64,000 nucleotides of DNA, from positions 88,013,138 to 88,077,137 of the forward strand of contig OZ022503.1 of NCBI GenBank assembly GCA_963989385.1, written 5' to 3'. Positions within the stretch are counted from its first letter, which is position 1. Each line of letters begins with the position of its first letter. Shown in pieces: positions 47,101 to 62,100 of this stretch. The position numbers were made by a program, and so were the translations under genes. The notes beneath the pieces were generated by a model. The model worked only from the letters and a program-made list of their open reading frames with translations. It had not been told where the DNA came from and did no database searches. The stretch is from Ctena decussata. Its lineage: Eukaryota > Mollusca > Bivalvia > Lucinida > Lucinidae.

Positions 47101-50100
47101 CGTTTGGTATCATTGTAAAGACAAAATGTAGTGCTTTCAGCATAAGCATAGCATTTGTACCCAGTTTTCCCCTAAACAAAGTTATAAGGCCATTTGCATT
47201 ACTTTTCGAACGCCCCTCGTACATAATCACGGCTCCGATCGCAAACATCTTAAGAAAACTTCCTCGCAGTTTGAAAATATCGCTGTTAATGCTTGAGATC
47301 TTAAAAGATTCTTATTACGTAAGTTGCGCGGATATAAAATATTGTGATCGTTCTTTTGCAGTCTGATTACAGCATTTGTCTGAAGACTTTTTGCAATGTG
47401 TTTAAACATAACAGCACGTGATTTCTTTTAATCGCGTCCTCTCTCATGATAGTTGAAAGTATACAGGTCTGTCGGCGACTTCAAACACACAAAAGTTGTT
47501 TCATATGTTGTGAAGTGTTTAGGTTTACTTTTTTACCAATGTTACGTTTTGACATGGACTAGATCTATTATAAAATTGATAGCTTAATTAAACAGCATTC
47601 CCTATGTTTCTTGTGTGCGCGAACATTTATTAAAAGTGAAATTGTGTTCGGACATTCGGTGTCCGCATGGTAATTGAATATTCATAATGGTTGATTTTAT
47701 TGCAGTACTTAGTTAAATCTCCTGTCAAAATTAACTTCAGCTGGTAAATGCAACCATAGCCATCTTAATTCCAATGTCTGTGATTTACATCAATAAATAC
47801 AGGTTTCAATAGTATTATAAAAACATGTATTGCGGAAAACAATGTGTTTGAGTTTTATAATCTCCTAAGTTGTATGATGAAAATCAATTTTTATCATATG
47901 ACATCGCATCTGAAAGTGTAATAAAGCCATGCATTAAAACCGATAATCCACTAGTGGATTAAATATGCAAATTATGTCGTTACTTTATACGTTGACGTCC
48001 ATAAAAATGTAGCGTTTTCTAATGGCATAATCGTGAATTTTTAATGCAAAATTTGCCCAAAAAAATGCAATTTTAGTGTCATATGATAAAAAGAATCTTA
48101 CATTCATGCTCCTGTACTATCGAATTTATTAAACTCATTGGGGAAAACCGATAAGATGCTCGGCATAGCATCGCATCTTATCTTTTTCCCCAACTCGTTT
48201 AATAAATTCAATAATACATGAGCACTCATGTAAGATCCTCTATTTAAAGTTCCTATATCAACATCGGTAATCTTGAAAGTAATCCACAAGTCTTAACAAG
48301 ATAGAGACTGGAAAGTAGAAAAAAATACATGTATTTCTAAAGCAGATATTTTTATGACAGCAAATAATCTATTAACTTTTACTTGGGAAATCTGTCAGCT
48401 TCTTTATAAATCAAGAAAACGAGCTGGGATGCCAAAAATGCCTTGGGCCAAATTTAACTGACATTTCTATATGTGAAAAGGAATACCGTAATCGACCCAT
48501 TTACCGCACCGTGCGCTTAGCTTTTTCAAAATTGCAACAAAAAGATGTGGTTAAAATGTATTTAATAGCCGCACACTCAGAACAATGAAATGCAGGGTGA
48601 CTGGAAAGAGGCAAAATGGGTAGGACTGGAAATACTTTGTGTTTATACTTTTCATGAGTTCCCTGTTAATTATTGGTTTTTGTGAGGGTTTCAAAGAAAA
48701 AGCAGTGTGCGCTTGTGCAGTTTGTCTGAAAATGGCCTTGGTGAGCGGTTATAGGGGCATGTGCGTTAAATGGGTCGATTACGGTAAATATTCATACTTA
48801 AAGTTGATAGTCTGTTGTTACAGTCTGTTGTTAACTTCGATTTTTTTTTCTTTTTTGTGGTACTGTCAACACATGTATATTATTAACATGTTACCATTGT
48901 GTTTACCCTAATTATTTGTACAGACAGTGTGTATACCTCTGATCTGGTTCTGCACATTTTTTCGAACAGTTTCAGAAACTAGATACCATGAAGAACAGCT
49001 CAGGCTGGTCAAAGTTAAAAAAATGGAAGTGTACCTAAAACTTCTAAATATTGGGACAGATAGGTCATAGCAAACAGTGTAGACCCTGATCAGACTGCTC
49101 CTTCAGTCTGATCAGGGTCTAAACTGTTTACCAATCCATCTGCATCTTTATGACACATTACTACACTGAAAACCTAAACTGTTCAAGTTTTAGGTCAGTT
49201 ACAGTAATTTGTTTTGGCATCCCAATTTTTAGAATTTATGCTTTCTTACAAAAATGGTTATTTGCAATAATTGCAATAAACATTTTTGTAAGAAAGCATA
49301 ATTTTTTTTACATATTTCAGTGAGTGAGACAGAGAAAGTTGTATCTCTTGGGTCACTAGTGGGCAAACTGTCATCGGGCACTGGGACTCTAGCTGGCTTC
49401 AAAGAAGACAAAAGAAATAAAGTCAACCAAAGTAAGTGTTCATTATATGACCATTGTCAGCGCCTCAGGTAAAGTGGGGACATGATGATAATTCTGAGAT
49501 AAGTTTCTGTTCATTTTCTATAAGATTGTATTTTTCTCTGTTTTGCCTTGCTGATGGGGTGAGTACTAACAAATCCTCCACTATTGTAATACAATAGATA
49601 TTATGGAGAAATTTAAAAAAAAAAAAAAATCTTGAGAGTAAGCATCAAACCTCACCGTGTCATCATTGCTGAAACTAGGTATCAGAGAAAAACTGATATA
49701 ACAGCAAAAAATTGCATGGCTTAATGTTTGCACATGGATCCTTAACTTTTAGGATGAAAATTGATTCTCTTATGTCATCATAAAATATTGTGGATTGTCA
49801 TTAGAATTATATAGGCGAGAAAGGTCAGTTAATGAATTGCCATAAAATATGCATTGGTCATAAACAAGGAAACTTAAAGTAAGCAAATACCACAAGAGTT
49901 TTAGTTGTAGATCTGTTTTTAGCTCACCTGGCCCGAAGGGCCATAGTGAGCTATTGTCATACCAAAGCGTGCGTCGTGCGTCAACACTTGAAAACAAATA
50001 TTCAAACATCTTCTTCTCTGTAAAACTACTGTACCCATGGTTCTCAAATTTCACATGGAGCATGATCTGACTCCAGGGTCTCAGAATTGTAAAATTGGGT

Positions 50101-53100
50101 CAGGTTGAATATCCAAGATGGCCACCGTTACTAAAAATAGCAAAAATAACAAATTCATCTTCTTCTCGAGAACCACTGGGTATATTTGTCTGAATTTTTG
50201 CATGAAACATCAGTGGAACGTTGGTATTCAGAATTGTAAAAATGAAAAAAATCTGTAGCGTAGTTTTGTCGCAGTGATCTACTTTCTGTTTATGAAGGTA
50301 ATTTTGTTAAAATGCCAATGTCGAAAAACAACTTATTTAAACAACTTCAAACAACTTCTTCTCTAAAACCACTGAATCCATGGGTCTCAAATTTCACATG
50401 GAGCATGACCAGACTGCAGGGTTTCAAATTTGTAAAAGTGGGTCAGGTTGAGAATCCAAGATGGCCGCCATTTCTAAAAATAGCAAAAACAACAAAATCA
50501 ACATCTCCACTAGAACCTTGGGTATATTTGGTTGAAAGTTTGCATGGAACATAAGTGGGACCTTGCAATTAAATTTTATAAAAATAAAAAAAAACTGTAG
50601 CGGAATTAGGTCACAGTGACCTACTTAGCGTTTACAAGACCGAATTCGCTCTAATGTCAATATCTCAAGAAAACACAAATGGATTCTGATAAGGTTTGGT
50701 CAGAAATGGTCCTTGAATTGAATTATTTCAAATTTGTGCCAACTGACTATCCAAGATGGCCACCAGGGGGGCCGTTACTAAAAATAGCACAAACATAAAA
50801 AATGACAATTTCTCAAGAACCCTTGAATGGAATTTGACTTATTTTGTTTCTGAATGTTCCTTTCATGAAGACATTTTGATTAATTGCAATTTGGCAATCC
50901 AAGATGGCCGCCATCTGCCGTTACTAAAAATAGCACAAAACATGAAAATGGCAATATCTCAGTAACCACTGAATGGATTTTGACGAAATTTGTGGCAAAA
51001 TGATTCTTGCATTGAGGTGTTTCAAACGTAACTAAATATAGACCAGTCATATTGGCCTATGTTTCGAAAAATAGCAAAATGTGAAAATTCGAAAATGTCA
51101 ATAGAATTGGACTAATTTTGTGTCAGAATGGTCCTTTCATGAAGCCTTTGCGATTTCTTGCATTTTGGCATTCCAAGATGGCTGCCATCTGCCGTTACTA
51201 AAATAGCACAAAACATGAAACTGACAATATCTCCGTAACCCCTGAATGGATTTTGATGAAATTTGTGGCAAAATGATTCTTGCATTGAGATGTTTCAAGC
51301 ATAACTTAATATAGACCAGTCATGTTGGCCTCTGTTACTAAGAATAGCAAAATGGGAAAATCAGAAAATCTCAATGGAATTGGACTAATTTTGTGTCAGA
51401 ATGGTCCATTCATGAAGCCTTTCCGATTTCTTGCATTTGGCAATCTTAGATGGCTGCCATCTGCCGTTACTAAAAATAGCACAAAACATGAAAATGACAA
51501 TATTTCAGTAACCCCTGAATGGATTTTGACAAAATTTGTGGCAAAATGATTCTGGCATTGAGATGTTTCAAAAATTAATAAATATAGACCCGCCAAATTG
51601 GTCTCTTTTACTTAAAATAGAAAAATGTGAAAATTGAAAAATTACAATGGAACTGGACCAGTTTATGTCAGAATGGTCCTTGCATGAAGGCTTTTGATTT
51701 TTTGCATTTTGGCATTCCAAGATGGCCTCCATCTGCCATTTCTAAAAATAGCGCAAAACATGAAATGGCAATATCTCAGTGACCACTGAATAGATTTTGA
51801 TGAAATTTATGGCAAAATGATTCTTGCAAATCTCAAAGTAATTGGACCAATTTTGTGTCAGAATGGTCCGTGGCAAAATAGCCAGGTGAGCGATATCAGG
51901 CCCATTTGGGCCTCTTGTTACAACATTGCTCTTTGGCTGAGAAGGGGAACTAACTATGCACTTATCGTTTTTGGCTCTTTCTCAGTTGGGTCAGCTCTTA
52001 CAGGAAAGAAATTACAGATCTTGGAGCATAGTCTCTATGTAGACGCCATCTTGGAACGGCTTCAAGCAAACAGGAATTTACAAAAGTTGTCTCCCTTCAA
52101 AAAGAAATGGTGGTTAAACATGGAGATGTGCCCGTACACTTTAAAGAATTAGAGAAGCACATTAAAAATCCATTGTGTGGTTTCAGCCTGTTTTGTTGTC
52201 TTAGGAACTGTTGACTTTTGCATACATGTTTCAACATTTATAAATAGGAGCAATATAGGCATCTTACTTTGGCTCGTCAGTTCGTTCACATTTACTGATG
52301 GAAGCAGGATCTCCAGCAGTTTTAGTCATGACATACAATTTGTGTCTATATTACAGAGCTCTAGATAAGAGGGGTATTTTATGATAATTGAGGGATAATT
52401 TTCTTTATTTCTCATTGAAACCATATGTTGTGACCCCTCATCTGAACCGTCTCAACGAGACGGTTCAGATGAGGGGTCACAACTTCTGTTTTTATCCAGA
52501 ATTAACAGTAATTATCCCTAATTATTATCAAATACTCCCTCTTATCTAGGGCTGTGCTACGTTGATTTTGTTTGCAAGCAGTTGCCACAGCCTCCTGCAT
52601 AATTTAGAAATTCTTGTATTATTACAGTCAACTACCTCAACTACGGCCCCTTCAGTAGCCATGCCCCCTTGTATGACTCATCATTTGCAAATGTGTCGAA
52701 GGATGAATCTGACCTACTTTTATCAACGTATGGTGATGAATCAGGAGCACAGTATGCACAAAGGTTGGTATGAAATCTTTCTATTATCCTTTGTACAATC
52801 CAGCTTCTAGGCTGATTTATATCTGAAAAAAATTTGTATCAAAGTCTGAACATTTAATAGGCAGAATGATAATGTTTTATCTTAAATTCTTAATTTTGAA
52901 GCTGTGAGTACAAACCATCAAGCTAATGACTTATTACACTTCACATTGTTTACAGTCAGACCTAGCTATGTAATCCTGTTATGCTGGACTTCAATTATCT
53001 AGCTATCATATTTTTAAATTAATTTCATGTATTTATAGATAAACATGCAGTTATTGTCCTCCTAACATGTAGATTGTATAGATGGCATAAGTTGATCATA

Positions 53101-56100
53101 ACGTCCAGTAGAAAAGAATAATTTCTTCCAATGTCTCTTGCTTCCACCAAAAATTACTAAAATAGCATCAGATATATGAGCTGCAACACGACAAAATCAA
53201 CAAAGTGGTTGAGCGCCCAGTGCAGACTCAGATCAGCCGGGGCCTCTGCCTAGTCTGATCAGAGTCTTTGCTGTCCGCATGAAGGTGGCTTAGACCCTTA
53301 GCTACCCTTTAAGTGCTTAGCCAAGGATCTGATCAGACTGGGCAGATGACCAGGCTGATCTGAGTCTGCACTGGGCGCACAACCATTTTGTTGGTTTTCT
53401 CGTGGCGCGGCTCATATAACAATAAATTACCTGTCTTCTCCAGATTATGTACTGTAATATTCGGATATATTTTTCAGTCTCATGAAGTTTGTAGAAGATG
53501 CAGATGATGATTGTGTTAGAATAGTAGATGGTTTATTAGATGTTCTTACTAAAGGACAGCATACAATTACCAAGAAACAAATAAGAACAGTATGTATCAG
53601 TGTATATTACTCTGAACACATGTTTTACATTAAGGTGAATAGGAATACATTAGGCACAAACAGCTCTGCTGTTTTCATTTTTGCCTCCCATCTCAGTGAT
53701 TGTCATGTCTTTGAGGAAGAATTTACTCCTTGTTCCTTGAGGAGCAATTCTTTCCTTTCAGAGTTGATCCCATTTGAAAGGGCTGCATCATCTGGGAAAG
53801 GAAACAAGAAGTCATAAAAGCTGTTCCCCTTCATAAAAATGGCAGAAAATACACTTTAAAACATCACCCTTTGATGTACTTTTCTGCCTTTGAATTTGGA
53901 CTGGTTTATATGTCTTAGGGGGAAGAAAAATTAAAGGGTTAACAGTATAGTTCATTCTGATCAGATCCACTGTGTGTGCAAAATGACAACTTCATTCTCA
54001 GTAGTTAACAGCTTCTGATATTGTAGTTTTAGGACTCATTTCCAGTACAAAGTGGTAAATACAAAAGAAACACCTCTTTGAGTCTATTTTTTAGCTCACC
54101 TGAGCCGAAGGCTCACAGATGAGCTTATAGTATAGGCAGGCATCCGTCGTCCGTCCGTCCGTCGTCCGTCAACATTTTCAAACGACATCTCCTCTGAAAC
54201 TACAAGGCCCATTGTTACCAAATTTCATATATGGCATCTATAGGCAGGGGGAACTAATAATACTGTTTTTTATCCAAATCGCCTTAGAACTTTGGTTGCT
54301 ATGGCAACTTAAAGTTTCCATTGACTTGTATGGGGAAAATTTGCATTTATTGCTATGTCCCTGCAGATATTTTGACAAATCTTTTACAGAAATGTTCCTT
54401 GAGTAGTCCTCTATCAACCATATGAAATTTATGTAGATTGCACAATTTGGCTGGTTGCCATGGCAACCAAAAGGTTAACAATAGAAAATATATTCAAAAA
54501 TCATCTCCTCATAAACTATGCAACCAATAAAGCTCACACTTCACAGAAAGGATCTTAGTACTAGCTTCTGTAAAAGTACTGTTTTTCTTGGCAATTGCTC
54601 TAGCAGTTTGGTTGCTATGGGAACTTAAAGTTACCATTGACTTAAAATGGCAAAATAGAAAATTTGCATTTATTGCTATGCCACTGCAGATATTTTGACA
54701 AAACTTTCATAGAAATGTACCTTGAATAGTCTTTAACCAGCCTTGTTAAATTTATGCAAATTGCGCAATTTGGCTGGTTGCCATTGCAACCGAATAGTTA
54801 AAAATAGAAAAATATTAAAAAATCATCTCCGCAGAAATTGTATGGCCAATAAAGCTCAAACTTTACAGAAAGAACCTTAGTACTAGCCTCTATAGAATTA
54901 CTGTTTTTCATGGCAATAACTCCAGCAGTTTTGTTGCTATGGCAACTAAGAGTTTCCATTGACTTATAATGGGGAAAATGGAAATTGGCAATTTTTGCTG
55001 TCTCACTGCATTTATTTAGATTTTCTTTTTACAGAAACGTTTCTTGAATAGTCCTTTTTGTTCCATATGAATTTTCTCCAAATCGCTGAATTTGGTTGGT
55101 TGCCATGGCAAAACATAGGGTAAATTTTCGAAAAAATGAAAGAAAAAATGAAAAAAATCTTCTGCTCAGAAGCCATATGGGGGATGGAGCTGATATTGTG
55201 CGAACATGTTGATGACAGAAGCCTCTACATGAATTTTGTTTTTCTTCCAACCCCATAAGAACTTTGGTTGCTATGGCAACTTATAGTTTCCATTGACTTA
55301 TAATGGGAAAAGTGAAGCCACCAGGAGGATAAAGCTAATACTTAGCATACATATTAATAACATTAATTAGCCTCTACCTAAAGTATGTTTCATATTATCA
55401 TTGCCTATATGAACTGGTTGCTATGGCACCTTGAAGTTTCCATAGACTTACAATGGGGAAAGTGGACATCTGGTATTTATTTCTGTGTTACTGCAGATAT
55501 TTTTACAAAAGCTTTACAGAAATGTTCCTAGAGTAGTCCTCTATCAGCCATATGAATTTTGCCCAAAGACCTGATTTTGATTGGTTGCCATTGCAACTGA
55601 ACGGCCAAATTTTCAATATTTTCATTTTTTTTTTTTTTGCCAAAGATCTTCTTAGAAGCCATTAAGGGGGGATAAAGCTTATTTTTTGCATAAATGTTTG
55701 TGATATTATCCTCTACATAAATGGTGTGTTTTATTGCTGATGTGCATGTTGTTTTGTTGCTGTGGCAACTTAGTTTTTCCAACATAACCTCAGTGCTCAG
55801 GTGAGCGATATAGGGCCATTGGCCCTCTGGTTATTATGCCCCCGCCATTAAAAATGGGGGGCATATAGTATCACCGCTGTCCATACGTACTTAGCATAGC
55901 GTACGTACGTACGAACTGGTTTCCATTCAATATCTTTTGAAAGCATTGGTGTATTGAATTCATATTTCATACACAGCTATACAATCATATAATACAGGTC
56001 AAGTTTGATGTTGGGTAAAATCCGTCAATTATTGTGGGAGTTATGGCCCTTTTTCGACTTTATTTGATACAATAATGGTTTCCGTTTGTTAGTTTTTGAA

Positions 56101-59100
56101 AAGTTACTTGTTTTGGGGCTATTTCTTTTGGAAAGTTGCATGGCATCCATTTCTGTGGTAAGATACAGAATGTTTGTGAGTTATGGCCCTTTTTCGACTT
56201 CATTTGATACAATGTTGGTTTCCGTTTGTTAGTTTTTGAAAAGTTACTTGTTTTGGGGCTATTTCTTTTGGAAAGTTGCATGGCATCCATTTCTGTGATA
56301 AGATACAGAATGTTATCACAGTCATGACACCCCCCCCCTCTCCAAGCCCCCCCCCCCTCTCCCCCCCCCCTCACTTCTCTTGATCCAAGAAGCACAATAC
56401 ATCTGCCTAAGGAAAACAATAAAACATTACCACAGAAGTCTGTGAACCCAGGGCTCGAAATTTACACTCGCCTGCTCATATTTACGAGTAGATGGTTGGT
56501 AAAGACGAGTGGAAATTGTCACTGACTTGCCCTGCAGGACGAGTAGGTTTTTCCTCCATGAAAATTGTCTAATCATGCCGTTCAGGAAAAGGACTTTACA
56601 AATCGATCAAATTACAGCAAACAAATATTGACTGTAACGCAAAAAGCATGAAATCCCATAGATTTCCGCATCGTGTTGTCTAAAAAATGAAAACGGAAAT
56701 GTCAAACTGTAAATGTACATTGCACCTGCGCATATCAAACATCGATCCGTTGAGGATTCATACCAACGCGGTTTCGCCTGTGTTGTTTGCGCTCTATAAC
56801 TGCAAGATTACAAATGCATAATCCAACTCAAATAGTTGTATAGGACATCATTTTCAAGTCCTCTCTTGAATAAAGCAGAAAAAAATCTACCTTGGTGCAG
56901 AAATCTTTATAAACAAAACCTCTTTGGCAAAACCGCTCGGTAAGATCCTGAATTGGGACGAAACCATATTACCTACGGAAAGTACCGGAAATAACCGAGT
57001 GAAAATGAAAGTGAAAGTAGAATACGTTCGAGAGATAAATGGCCAAGAAGGACGAGTAAAAATTTGAAAGCATTTGCCCTGCAGGACAAGTACGTTAAAA
57101 AAAAAATTCGAGCCCTAGAACCTACAAGTGCCAGTACCTTAAACAAGGCGCCATCTTACTTAGGGCACTAGGCGGGGGCATCCGTGTCCTATAGACACAT
57201 TTCTAGTTGATGCTGATCACTGAGGCTCAGCTGCATATTACTTTATTTGCTACTGCAGATAGTTTTATAAGTTAGTTTTGTAAAGCATTAAGGTAAATGG
57301 TAATTTTAAGGGGAAGTAACTCAGTCATTTTCATTTTTACCATTCTTTGTCAATTGGGGTCAGCTGTTAAAGTGAAGGAGTAAATTCTTTCCTTTAAATG
57401 TAGTCTTCATTTCAGAAGTTCTACATTGCCCATGGAAGCCAACAGGAAGTTATGAAAGTTGTTCCCCTTCTTAGAATATGACGGAGACTCATGGAGGTGT
57501 ACCCATACACCTTAAGTTACAAAAAGGCAAATTATCAGAGGTCAGATAATTGTTCTGGATAATTTCTAGTCAATCTCAATAGGAACATACATTTTTGGTT
57601 CTCTTTGGAATTGATGTTGCAGTTCTCATGAAGACTACAATATTTTTCATGGGGAAAAGATATATACTGTAATGTGCCTAAAGTTTGGGACTCCTAAAAA
57701 TAATTAATTTTCCATTTGTCCCAAATGGAAAATTAATAATTTTTAGGTGTCCCAATAACTTATGCACATTATGGTATATACCCCCAAGAAATCAGAGGCA
57801 CTGTTATTTAAAGTATTAAAGTATTAACATGTTTCTGTATATCATTTACTGTGAAGTGTCATCTCAATGGTAATTTATTTCAGAAACAAATGGAGGAAGA
57901 AATGAAGGCTGCACAGGCTGCTAAAGTAAGTTTGTCTTTCTTATAATTTATATTTGCATAGTAGAATGTTTTATTTGGTTCAATGAAATTAATCAGAGCT
58001 TTAGCTGAGTTGAGCATCACACCTGAATAACTTTGTTTTCAAGGATGTTACAAAATGAAAAAGAGCTGTTATGAAACAAAAAAGAGTCATAGTTCTGAAA
58101 TGAGCTGGTCATTGTGGCTAAATAAATTTGTTTAGCCACGATGACCTGCTCATTTGGGAACTATGACTCTTTTCCGTTTCATAACAGCTCTTTTTCGTTT
58201 TGTAGCAGCCCTACATAGTTAAACAGGGGTAAGCATTTAATGGCATTTCAAGATGATTTCTATTCATTCTATTTAAAATTATGACCTCTTGTATAACTGC
58301 TGTGGTACGGCATTTATGACCTCTCGTATATCTCAACTGCCTTGGTATGGCAATTCTTCATAAAAAAAACTAATGACTCCTTATTAGAACTACTGTGATA
58401 TATGCAGAGCTTCAGATAACAGGGGATATATAGGATAATTCAAAAATATTTTTTCTTATTTCTCAATGAAAACATATGTTGTGACCCCTCATTAGGACCA
58501 TCTTGGCGAGACGGTTCTAATGAGGGGTCACAACATATACTTTTATGCAAAAATAAGGAAAATTATCCCTGAATTATCCCTTTTACCCTTTCTTATCTTG
58601 AGTACTAAAATATGTTGATATGGTTAAAGGTTCAACCATAAGTGTAATAAAATAGCAACTGATTGAGCAGAAAAGCTTGTTCCCATTGAACTATCCAGAG
58701 TTTCATTCTTTCTTTCTTCAGGAGGCTGAACAGTCTTCACAGGATTCTGCTGGTAAGCAAAAAAGAATTAAATACATTTCTGTGTTCAGTGTCTGAGGGA
58801 TTCCTGCAAGAATGTCTGGCAAAAAGAAGAATTTTGGCATCTTACTGACAGATAAATAGGAAAACAGTTAACATTTTTTTCCCTTTCCAAATCAACCAGT
58901 AAAAATCTAGGTTTTCCGTGTAAGATCATGCAGAGCTCTAGATAAGAGGGGTATTTAATGATAATTGAGGGATAATTTTCTTTATTTCTCATTGAAACCA
59001 TATGTTGTGACCCCTCATCTGAACCGTCTCGCCGAGATGGTTCAGATGAGGGTTCACAACATATGTTTTTTATCCAGAATTAACAAAAATATCCCTTATT

Positions 59101-62100
59101 ATCACCAAATACTCCCTCTTATCTAGGGCTCTGAAGATGGATCTAGATTTTTAGGAAGGAAAACCCATCTTAGAGCAGAATTACACAAGACTAGTTTATA
59201 CATTTGGGGTCAACTCTGATGGCATAACCAAATAAATGCTGTATGAATTTACAGTCACAAAGGAGCAGACTAATTTGGTAACAACTACAAGTAGTTCTGA
59301 AGCATTAAACCTTATGCACCACACTGTCTGCATTTCAGAATGGCAAAATTTTCAGCACATAGTTTACTGAAATTACTTTAATGAATCAGTCTCAGCTCTC
59401 ACCTTATTTTGCTGAAAATGAAATATAAAAAAACTAATATGTATGGATTGACCACTTTGAACTGTCAGCACATCCTACAGCTGGGACAGTGCAACCCCAG
59501 TGCAAAAGCCACCTTTGAAGAAGTTCAAATTAGCTGTTGTTGACAGGTGGCTGTACAATGTCTTAAATGAAACTGGTGCAAGTCTTTGGATGTTCAGTTG
59601 AGCCATGAAACGAGAAAACCAACAAAATGGTTGTGTGCCGAGCATAGACTCAGATCAGCCAGGGCATCCCATCTGCCCAGTCTGATCAGGCTCTTCACTA
59701 AGCCCTTAAAGGGTAGCTAAGGGTCTAAGCTACCTCCATGCAGACAGCAAAGGTAATATCATATCAATTGGGCAGATGGGATGCCCTGGCTGATCTGAGT
59801 CTATGCTGGGCGCACAACCATTTTGTTGGTTTTCGTGTGTTGCGGCTCAATTATTTTCTTTGTCACCACAGAACCAGGCGAAGAGGAAGACGCCATTCAG
59901 CAGAGATTGAATCAAACAGCAGAGTTACTACGTGACCTACAGCAAACCCAGTATGACAGGCTGAGCCAGAAACTACCGACACATCTCGGCAATATACAGG
60001 GACCATCAGACAAGGAGAATAAACTAGGTATGTATGTTGTAATTTGAAGGTTATGCATAGGTAATATCATTTGAATTGGTATTACACTAGTAACCTGTCC
60101 ATTTGCTGTAATGGATTACCATAACCTGAATATAATATGTCCATTTGTTATAAGAGTGTGTTTTACAGAAATGCTAGTAGGTGAGCTTGATCAGACTGCA
60201 TCTGATGAGGCTCAACACTGTTTGTTGAAACCATTATGTTCAACTTCTGATGGTGAAAGGATGACAACACTTGTCTGTATTAACTTGTTCAAATTCAGCA
60301 CTTGGATACACTGTAAAAAGATTGCCTTCATTTACTTTCCATTTATTTGATGAGCTGCATTGCTAAGTACTGTAATTACAAATCAGCTTGTTTAACATTT
60401 CAAATCTTCAGTGAAATGAATCAAACTGGTTGTTGCCACAACAGGTTATGCTGTGTAAAGTTTTAGGGTGAAAAAGTTTGATTTTTTATCCGTGCTTTAT
60501 AGTATAAAGAATGCCGAATACTCTGAAGGAGAGCCAATAAATTGAAAGTTTTTGTGCATGCAATGGAAACTCAATTATGACATAAGCTGATACAGTGTCA
60601 GTAATGGTCACAGAAGAAAAGCTTATGCTATGCAAACTTATTCTATATGAATCTTCAAAAGCAAACTCCTTTCAAACTTGGCCATCTCAAATGCTAATGC
60701 ATTTCAAACTTGCCCAATTCCCTGAGGGAGCGGCTGTAGTGTAGTGGATAACACTCCGTACTACCAATCCAGGGATTGCACGGTCAATTTCCTGCTTCTC
60801 TGGTCTTTGGATGAGACATTAAACTGAGGCCCAGTCTCCATATGACCTCTTTGTTGGTGGGATGTTAAACCTCGAGTTCACTCACCCATCTTCCTGACCG
60901 CCAAGCTAGAAAAGCATTAGCGTTTCCTACATGACAGCTATGGCTGCTTATATGAGCCACATCATGTGGCATTCGTTACAAGCAAAGGCTCTGATCAGAC
61001 TGCACTTGAGTACACTCTGATCAGAGCCTTCACATGTCACATCACCCATCTATGGAATTGGCCCAAACCATACAGCCAACTTTGAGGCCTGTATAGACCC
61101 TGTGTAAATGAAAAGGATTATCTGAATATCACATGACAAAACTGCCACATTGTGGCTCAATTATGACAGCTCCTGTGATTACAACTGTATCAGATCAGCT
61201 AATACATCTGTGCTGTTTGCAGTTCTATGGATCTTGACAAATCTGGTGAAATTCAACAAAATCATGTCATCAAGAGCCTTATAGTGAGTTTTGGTGATGA
61301 TGCTGGCATATTTGCTTAACTCTCCATGAAAGCTTACATAGTGGCCATTGATTAAAACTCAAACCCAGGCAGTTCTAATAAAGGACCACAACATGTTTTT
61401 TATGGAAAATAAGGAGAAATCGTCTTGGCATTTTCAATGAGATCCAGCTGTATTTGGAGCTGTGGTTATATTTTTTTTCTTTTGCTGTTATTTGTTTTTA
61501 AAATGTCTTTATTAATCTTAATTTCAGCTAACAAGGTCACTACAGAACTGTCTCATCTAGCTAAAGATGTAAGTAATTGGCTTAGTGAATTTAATTTTAC
61601 TGTATGATTGTCACATGCTCACAGACTCAGTCATTTTCAGCTTGTATACTTCCATGCAGCTAAGTTTTGTGTGATCTATTCTTACTTTTTAGTTTAACTA
61701 GAAAAAAAAGGTTTTTGCTAGCTAAATGTAGACGAAAAGGCATGTTTATAGTTTTGATTTTTTTTTTAAGGAAGAGATTATCAAGCAATCTCTTTGTATA
61801 AAATTTCTCAGAAAATTAACCAGATTTTCTCAGATTTGTATTTTGATTTTGGAAGTTGTATGCATTAGGGACATTTTCATGCTTACATGCTAGATCAACT
61901 ACCCAGGATCACAGATTCTAATCTCTCTTGTGAATGAGACTAAACAAAAGTCATGTCAGCATATCAGTCAAATACAAAGGGTTTGCTTCCTGGGATGATG
62001 AAGCCCGTTAAAGGAATCTGCTCTTAAAGGAAAGAATTTGCTCTTAGAGAAGCAAATTCTTTAAAACACGGAATTAAATGACTTGAGAATAATAATTTGT

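Noticed and set aside
46309..47219. Active mariner transposase
   Set aside because: Ends and TA flanks are clear, but the interior has stops in every frame and none of the usual mariner motifs.
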